A stretch of 64,000 nucleotides of DNA from contig JASLFS010000001.1 of assembly GCA_030150505.1 (NCBI GenBank), forward strand, positions 74,566 to 138,565. The letters are read 5' to 3'. Both the position numbers and the translations under genes were made by a program. The notes beneath the pieces are model-generated. The model did not search any database. It worked only from the letters and a program-made list of their open reading frames with translations, and had not been told where the DNA came from. Below are positions 58,558 through 64,000 of the stretch, piece by piece (positions within the stretch are counted from its first letter, which is position 1; the number at the start of each line of letters is the position of its first letter). Source of the DNA: Vitreoscilla sp. (GTDB lineage Bacteria; Pseudomonadota; Gammaproteobacteria; Burkholderiales; Neisseriaceae).

Positions 58558-60588
58558 ATGGATAATATGAGCTTGTATTTATTAATTGCCTTAGCGCCAT
58601 TGGCTGGCTCGCTTATCGCGGGCTTCTTTGGTCGGCAAATTGGCCCTAAAGGTGCACATACTGTCACCATTTTAGGTGTGGCCATTTCCGCGATTCTTTC
58701 GGCTAAGGTTTTATATGACTTTTCAACTGGTCAAGCTGATGTATTTAATGAAAACATCTATACTTGGTTGACCATGGGAGGTTTGGATTTCTCAGTTGGA
58801 TTCATGGTAGATAGTTTAACTGCCATGATGTTAGTGGTTGTAACCAGCGTATCATTAATGGTTCACATCTACACTATCGGCTACATGAAAGGTGAAGCAG
58901 GTTACGCTCGTTTCTTCAGTTACATTTCATTGTTTACTTTCTCAATGTTAATGTTAGTGATGAGTAATAACTTCATTCAACTTTTCTTTGGTTGGGAAGC
59001 GGTAGGTTTAGTATCGTATCTATTAATTGGCTTTTACTACAATCGTCCAACAGCTGTATATGCAAACTTAAAAGCATTTATGGTTAACCGTGTTGGTGAC
59101 TTTGGTTTCCTAATCGGTATTGGTATGGTATTGGCTTATTTTGGTGGTAGCTTGTACTACACTGATGTATTTGCTGCTGCTCCAAGTTTAGCTGATGCGA
59201 CAATCACAGTTATTCCTGGTCAAGAATGGTCATTGATGACTGTAACAACAATATTGTTATTTGTTGGTGCAATGGGTAAATCTGCTCAATTCCCATTACA
59301 TGTATGGCTACCAGACTCAATGGAAGGTCCAACACCAATTTCAGCATTGATTCACGCAGCGACCATGGTTACAGCAGGTATCTTCATGGTGAGCCGTATG
59401 TCACCATTGTTTGAATTGTCGGATGTAACATTGAATGTCATCATGGTAAGTGGTGCAATTACAGCATTGTTCATGGGTTTATTGGGCATTGTGCAAAATG
59501 ACATTAAGCGTGTTGTTGCATATTCAACGTTGTCGCAATTAGGTTACATGACTGTAGCTTTAGGTGCTTCTGCTTACTCAATGGGTATGTTCCACGTAAT
59601 GACGCACGCTTTCTTTAAAGCATTGTTGTTCTTAGCAGCAGGTTCTGTGATTATTGGTATGCATCATGACCAAGACATGAGAAATATGGGTGGTATTCGT
59701 AAGTACATGCCAATTACCTGGATTACCATGTTGATTGGTTCATTATCTTTAATCGGTACACCATTCTTCTCAGGTTTCTATTCAAAAGACTCGATTATTG
59801 AAGCAGTACAAATGTCTAACCTACCAGCTTCAGGTTTTGCTACTTGGGCTTTGTTAATCAGTGTATTTGTGACAGCTTTGTATTCTTTCCGTCAATACTT
59901 CATGGTTTTCCATGGTAAAGAGCGTTGGAAAGAGAATCATGGTCACGATCATGATGATCATGGCGAGCATCATGGTTTATCTGCGAATGAAAATCCAAAA
60001 GAAAGCCCATGGGTGGTAACTTTGCCACTTATCTTGTTGGCGATTCCATCTGTTATCATTGGTTTTATTGTGATTGAACCAATGCTGTATGGTAACTTCT
60101 TTGATGGTGTTATTTTTGTGAATAACGAAGCACATCCTGTTATGGCTCAAATGAAAGAAGAGTTCATGCATATGGGTGGTGCTGCAGGCATGAGTTTACA
60201 CGGCGTACAAGCTGCACCTTTCTGGTTAGCATTGGCCGGTGTTGTTACTGCTTGGTTCTTCTACATGAAAGCACCACATTTACCAGCAAAAATTGCAAAT
60301 GGTATCAAACCTGTTTACAACGTGTTGGTGAATAAATACTACCTAGATGAGATTTACTATGCTGTGTTTGTGCAAGGTTTACGTGCAGCTGGTACTTTCT
60401 TCTGGAAAGTCGGCGATACCTTCTTGATTGATAATATTATCGTCAATGGCAGCGCTAAAGTCGTAGGTTGCATCGCTTCTCTGGTGCGTCGATTCCAAAC
60501 TGGTTTCGTTTACACTTACGCTGCTGCTATGATTTTTGGTGTGCTGTTCTTAGTGGCTGTTTGGTTCTGGCCATTATTGGTTGGTTAA
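58558..60588 (+). CDS. nuoL: NADH-quinone oxidoreductase subunit L
   Basis: The distal proton-pumping antiporter-like subunit with the long lateral helix, 676 residues. Motifs: FFGWEAVGLVSYLLIGFYY near 142-160, with the key Glu, and FPLHVWLPDSMEGPTPISALIHAATMVTAG near 245-274. The helix-breaking His/Lys residues are present in HVMTHAFFKALLFLAAGS. A His/Asp-rich cytoplasmic loop (HGHDHDDHGEHHG near 462-474) could bind metal and is a local oddity. Confidence 0.97.
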   Translation: MDNMSLYLLIALAPLAGSLIAGFFGRQIGPKGAHTVTILGVAISAILSAKVLYDFSTGQADVFNENIYTWLTMGGLDFSVGFMVDSLTAMMLVVVTSVSLMVHIYTIGYMKGEAGYARFFSYISLFTFSMLMLVMSNNFIQLFFGWEAVGLVSYLLIGFYYNRPTAVYANLKAFMVNRVGDFGFLIGIGMVLAYFGGSLYYTDVFAAAPSLADATITVIPGQEWSLMTVTTILLFVGAMGKSAQFPLHVWLPDSMEGPTPISALIHAATMVTAGIFMVSRMSPLFELSDVTLNVIMVSGAITALFMGLLGIVQNDIKRVVAYSTLSQLGYMTVALGASAYSMGMFHVMTHAFFKALLFLAAGSVIIGMHHDQDMRNMGGIRKYMPITWITMLIGSLSLIGTPFFSGFYSKDSIIEAVQMSNLPASGFATWALLISVFVTALYSFRQYFMVFHGKERWKENHGHDHDDHGEHHGLSANENPKESPWVVTLPLILLAIPSVIIGFIVIEPMLYGNFFDGVIFVNNEAHPVMAQMKEEFMHMGGAAGMSLHGVQAAPFWLALAGVVTAWFFYMKAPHLPAKIANGIKPVYNVLVNKYYLDEIYYAVFVQGLRAAGTFFWKVGDTFLIDNIIVNGSAKVVGCIASLVRRFQTGFVYTYAAAMIFGVLFLVAVWFWPLLVG

Positions 60589-60636
60589 GACAGTTATTAA
60601 ATAGGATTCATTTTTTGAAATTATTAGGCTATCAAT

Positions 60637-62133
60637 ATGTACGATAATTTACTCAGTCTAGCGATTTGGTTGCCAATAGTAGCGGGCGTTATCGTCGCGC
60701 TATTTGGCTCCGATAAGCAAGCTGGTTTGGCGCGGGTACTGGCCTTGGTCGGTGCGCTCCTCGGCTTCTTGGTGACGATTCCATTATTTACTGGATTTAA
60801 TCCTTTAAATGGTGGTATGCAGTTCGTTGAGTTACACAGCTGGATTCCAGCATTAAACTTAAACTATCACCTTGGTGTAGATGGTTTGTCAGTTTTATTT
60901 GTGATTTTAAATAGCTTTATTACTTTATTAGTAATTGCAGCAGGCTGGGTGGTTATTAAAAACCGCCAATCACAATATATGGCGGCCTTCTTGATTATGT
61001 CAGGTTTAATCAATGGTGCTTTCAGTGCTATGGACGCTATTTTGTTCTATGTGTTCTTTGAAGGCATGTTGATTCCAATGTACTTGATTATTGGTATCTG
61101 GGGTGGTCCTCGTCGAGTGTATGCATCAATTAAGTTCTTCTTGTATACCTTAATGGGTTCATTGTTAATGTTAGTGGCTTTGATCTACCTATCTCGTCTG
61201 ACGGGTGGTAGTTTCGAAATCATTGATATGCAAAACATTGCTCAGATTTCATTGACAACACAAATTGTATTATTCATTGCGTTCTTCTTATCATTTGCAG
61301 TGAAAGTACCAATGTGGCCAGTTCATACATGGTTACCAGATGCTCACGTTGAAGCGCCTACTGGTGGTTCAATGGTATTGGCAGCCATTACACTGAAAAT
61401 TGGTGGTTATGGTTTTTTACGTTTCATCCTACCAATCTTTCCAGATGCAGCGCGTTTCTTTGCCCCAGTAATCATTGTGTTGTCGTTGATTGCTGTTATC
61501 TACATTGGTGCAGTAGCACTGGTGCAAACGGATATGAAAAAATTGGTGGCGTATTCATCAATTAGCCATATGGGTTTTGTAACGCTAGGTATGTTCTTAT
61601 TTGTAAACGGCACTTTAAATGACTGGGGTCTAAAAGGTGCAGTAATGCAGATGGTTTCACATGGCTTCGTTTCTGCAGCTATGTTTATGTGTATTGGTGT
61701 GCTGTATGATCGATTGCATACTCGTAATATTGCAGATTATGGTGGCGTGGTAAGTACAATGCCTAAATTTGCAGCATTCTTTATGTTATTTGGTATGGCG
61801 AATGCTGGCTTGCCTGCAACATCAGGTTTTATTGGTGAATTCATGGTTATCATGGGTAGTATCCAGTTTAACTTTTGGGTTGGTGTGTTAGCAGCAACAG
61901 CTTTGATTTTTGGTGCAGGTTATACCTTGTGGATGTATAAACGCGTGGTATTTGGCCCTGTAGTTCATGAATCAGTAAAAGGCTTAAAAGACTTATCTGG
62001 TCGAGAATTTGCAATCCTAAGTATTTTAGCGATTGCAGTTTTAGGAATGGGTTTGTATCCAACGCCATTTATTGAAGTTGTTCACCAAGCGGCAAATAGT
62101 TTGATTGAACAAGTTGCCCAAAGCAAAATTTAA
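60637..62133 (+). CDS. nuoM: NADH-quinone oxidoreductase subunit M
   Basis: An antiporter-like proton-pumping subunit, 498 residues with about 14 helices. Motifs: FYVFFEGMLIPMYLIIGIWGG near 136-156, with the essential Glu, and PVHTWLPDAHVEAPTGGSMVLAAITLKIGGYG near 228-259 (read in parts). It lies 48 bases after nuoL. Confidence 0.97.
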   Translation: MYDNLLSLAIWLPIVAGVIVALFGSDKQAGLARVLALVGALLGFLVTIPLFTGFNPLNGGMQFVELHSWIPALNLNYHLGVDGLSVLFVILNSFITLLVIAAGWVVIKNRQSQYMAAFLIMSGLINGAFSAMDAILFYVFFEGMLIPMYLIIGIWGGPRRVYASIKFFLYTLMGSLLMLVALIYLSRLTGGSFEIIDMQNIAQISLTTQIVLFIAFFLSFAVKVPMWPVHTWLPDAHVEAPTGGSMVLAAITLKIGGYGFLRFILPIFPDAARFFAPVIIVLSLIAVIYIGAVALVQTDMKKLVAYSSISHMGFVTLGMFLFVNGTLNDWGLKGAVMQMVSHGFVSAAMFMCIGVLYDRLHTRNIADYGGVVSTMPKFAAFFMLFGMANAGLPATSGFIGEFMVIMGSIQFNFWVGVLAATALIFGAGYTLWMYKRVVFGPVVHESVKGLKDLSGREFAILSILAIAVLGMGLYPTPFIEVVHQAANSLIEQVAQSKI

Positions 62134-62143
62134 GGAAATGTGA

Positions 62144-63631
62144 ATGAACTTGGCAGAATTAAACATCATGCCAGCATTACCAGAAATCATTTTGCTGGTA
62201 GTACTGTGCTCAGTTTTATTGGTTGACTTGTTCGTATCGGATAAGTCTAGATGGATTACATACGTACTAAGTGTCGTTGGTGTAGCAGTTACCGCTGTTG
62301 CCCAAGTTGCGATTTGGAATGGTCAGCCAGAGTTAGCATTTCACGGAATGTTTGTTAATGACGGTATGTCGCAACTAGCGAAACTAGTAATGTATGTAGC
62401 TGTTATCTTGGTATTCGTATACAGCTATAACTATTTAAAAGCCCGTAATATTTTTCAGGGTGAGTTTTTTAGTTTGACGTTGTTCGCCTTATTGGGCATG
62501 AACATCATGGTCAGCGCAGAAAACTTTATTGTTTTGTACGTAGGCTTAGAGTTATTATCTTTAGCACTATATGCATTGGTTGCTTTTCGTCGTAATGATG
62601 TACGCGCAAGTGAAGCTGGTTTGAAATACTTTGTATTGGGTGCTTTGGCTTCTGGCTTATTCCTATATGGCGTGTCATTCATTTATGGTGCAACAGGTTC
62701 GTTGTACATTAATGATGTATTAAATGCATTGTATTCAGGCCAAAACCCATGGTTAGCTCGTTTGGGCTTAATCTTTATTGTGGTTGGTATCGCCTTTAAA
62801 TTTGGCGCTGTACCTTTCCATATGTGGGTTCCTGATGTGTATGAAGGTGCTCCAACAGCAGTTTCTGCATTGGTTGGCTCTGCTCCTAAAGTTGCAACAG
62901 TCGTTTTTGCATTCCGTATTTTAGTAACAGGTTTAGGTACTTCAGCTGAGCAATGGTCAATGATGCTTTTGTTAATTGGTGCAGCATCATTGCTAATTGG
63001 TAACTTATCTGCAATTAAACAAACCAATGTTAAACGGATGTTGGGTTACTCAACTGTTTCACACATGGGCTTTATTTTATTGGCTTTTGCTGCTAAAAAC
63101 CAATTGGGTATTCAGGCTGCGATGTATTACGCAATTACTTATTTATTAATGTCATTGGTGGCTTTTGGTATTTTAATGGCATTAAGTAACCGTGAAAAAG
63201 AATGTGAAACTTTAGATGACTTAGCTGGTTTGAATCAGCGCTCACCTTGGTTAGCTTTGATGATGCTTTTGGCAATGTTCTCAATGGCAGGTATTCCTCC
63301 TTTGATGGGCTTTTATGCAAAACTATCTGTTCTTGAAGCTTTAGTAACTCAAGCTATGGCAATGGTTGATACACCATTTTATGCTGCATATGTTGGCGTA
63401 TCTATCTTTGCAGTAGTGATGTCTTTAATTGGTGCGTTCTATTACTTACGAGTTGTAAAAGTAATGTATTTTGATCAACCACAAGAAGGCGCTGTTAAAA
63501 CTTGGAATTTAGGTTTTGATGGTAAGTTGTTATTAAGTGTGAATGCACTATTGTTATTGCTATGGGGTATCATGCCTGAAACAGTAGCAAACTGGTGTGT
63601 ACAAGCATTAACTTTTGCTTTAGCATCGTAA
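62144..63631 (+). CDS. nuoN: NADH-quinone oxidoreductase subunit N
   Basis: An antiporter-like proton-pumping subunit, 495 residues with about 14 helices. Motifs: YVGLELLSLALYALVAFRR near 129-147, with the essential Glu, FHMWVPDVYEGAPTAVSA near 224-241, and GYSTVSHMGFILLAF near 301. It is the last nuo gene, followed by a hairpin and a DUF2818 gene. Confidence 0.97.
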   Translation: MNLAELNIMPALPEIILLVVLCSVLLVDLFVSDKSRWITYVLSVVGVAVTAVAQVAIWNGQPELAFHGMFVNDGMSQLAKLVMYVAVILVFVYSYNYLKARNIFQGEFFSLTLFALLGMNIMVSAENFIVLYVGLELLSLALYALVAFRRNDVRASEAGLKYFVLGALASGLFLYGVSFIYGATGSLYINDVLNALYSGQNPWLARLGLIFIVVGIAFKFGAVPFHMWVPDVYEGAPTAVSALVGSAPKVATVVFAFRILVTGLGTSAEQWSMMLLLIGAASLLIGNLSAIKQTNVKRMLGYSTVSHMGFILLAFAAKNQLGIQAAMYYAITYLLMSLVAFGILMALSNREKECETLDDLAGLNQRSPWLALMMLLAMFSMAGIPPLMGFYAKLSVLEALVTQAMAMVDTPFYAAYVGVSIFAVVMSLIGAFYYLRVVKVMYFDQPQEGAVKTWNLGFDGKLLLSVNALLLLLWGIMPETVANWCVQALTFALAS

Positions 63632-63656
63632 TGCTATAGTTGATAGATGAGTTATT

Positions 63657-63683
63657 AAACGGCAACCTAGTGTTGCCGTTTTT
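63657..63683 (+). terminator. terminator after nuoN
   Basis: AAACGGCAAC pairs with GTTGCCGTTT around CTAGT, followed by TT. It should reduce read-through into the DUF2818 gene. Confidence 0.75.
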
Positions 63684-63701
63684 GTATAAAGGACACCATG
63701 C

Positions 63702-64000
63702 ATGACATTAAGTAAGTATATTTTATTGTTATTGGTATTAATTGCAGCAAATGCACCTTTTTTAACCAGCCGTTTTTTTGCCATTATTAAACTAAAGACA
63801 GGACAAAAAGCTTTTTGGATGCAGCTAATTGAATTGTTGGTTTTATATATTGTTGTAGGGCTTGTTGCTCGAGGATTAGAAGGGCAAGTAGGTACTGTAC
63901 ATCAGCAAGATTGGGAGTTTTATGCAGTAACGTGGGCAATGTTTTGTGTGTTTGCCTTTCCTGCTTTTGTTTGGCGATATTTTTGGCAAGGACGCCATTT
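63702..64000 (+). CDS. DUF2818 family membrane protein (3' end outside window)
   Basis: An open frame of 99 codons to the window edge with no stop, starting MTLSKYILLLLVLIAANAPF. There are three hydrophobic stretches (about 4-20, 41-60 and 79-95) and motifs SRFFAIIKLKTGQKAFWMQLIELLVLY (read in parts) and FPAFVWRYFWQGRH. This matches DUF2818, a small membrane protein that follows nuoN in many betaproteobacteria. AAAGGA lies 8 bases before the ATG. Its role is unknown. Position suggests a complex I-related function. Confidence 0.82.
   Translation, partial: MTLSKYILLLLVLIAANAPFLTSRFFAIIKLKTGQKAFWMQLIELLVLYIVVGLVARGLEGQVGTVHQQDWEFYAVTWAMFCVFAFPAFVWRYFWQGRH

Overview
The window looks like chromosomal core DNA from a low-GC member of the Neisseriaceae (Betaproteobacteria). 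Four things point there. The 12-mer AGGCTGCCTGAA, the DNA uptake sequence (DUS) dialect I know from Simonsiella, forms or sits in several terminators. LigA carries the long insertion between its HhH and BRCT domains that I recall from neisserial LigA. The tpiA-secG-tRNA-Leu-nuoA order and the permease-less EIIA-HPr-EI phosphotransferase cluster are also neisserial. The genus cannot be fixed from sequence alone. AT-rich host-associated genera such as Snodgrassella, Simonsiella or Alysiella fit, but uptake sequences are far sparser here than in classical Neisseria.

Layout. 1-4.8 kb: tail of an unknown gene, a crotonase-family enzyme, a PhaM-like small protein and dnaE. 4.8-9.8 kb: K+/H+ antiporter, a glycine-zipper lipoprotein, the tonB-exbB-exbD iron-uptake energiser with a Fur box, and a LysE-type exporter. 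9.8-18.4 kb: recJ with its RpfE-type partner, a carnitine/choline acyltransferase (an unusual family in bacteria), an M23 peptidase and tex. 18.4-25.3 kb: ptsI-ptsH-EIIA, hpt, then a full cytochrome bd operon cydP-cydA-cydB-cydX-ybgE behind a palindrome-rich control region. 25.3-34 kb: dtd, a ThiF/MoeB enzyme with a GNAT protein, a DUF2147 protein, an NlpD-like activator, hemH, ftsK, anmK and a membrane cytochrome c. 34-41.9 kb: tRNA-Arg(CCG), ampD, zipA, aroG, ligA, galU, a rhodanese and a PIMT-type methyltransferase. 41.9-47.4 kb: a phosphate block, with a PiT transporter and pstSCAB behind a good Pho box. 47.7-64 kb: tpiA, secG, tRNA-Leu(GAG), the complete 14-gene nuoA-N operon (complex I) and the start of a DUF2818 gene that runs off the window.

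How the genes work together. Most are housekeeping: replication and repair (dnaE, recJ, ligA), division and wall turnover (ftsK, zipA, ampD, anmK, M23 and NlpD-like proteins), respiration (nuo, cyd, cytochrome c) and iron or phosphate supply. The regulatory DNA is the less ordinary part: Fur-type palindromes at tonB and far upstream of nuoA, a Pho box at pstS, two palindromes before cydP, and uptake sequences doubling as terminators. I saw no phage, insertion sequence, CRISPR array, defence island or obviously new multi-gene system. The most noteworthy coding gene is the carnitine/choline acyltransferase.
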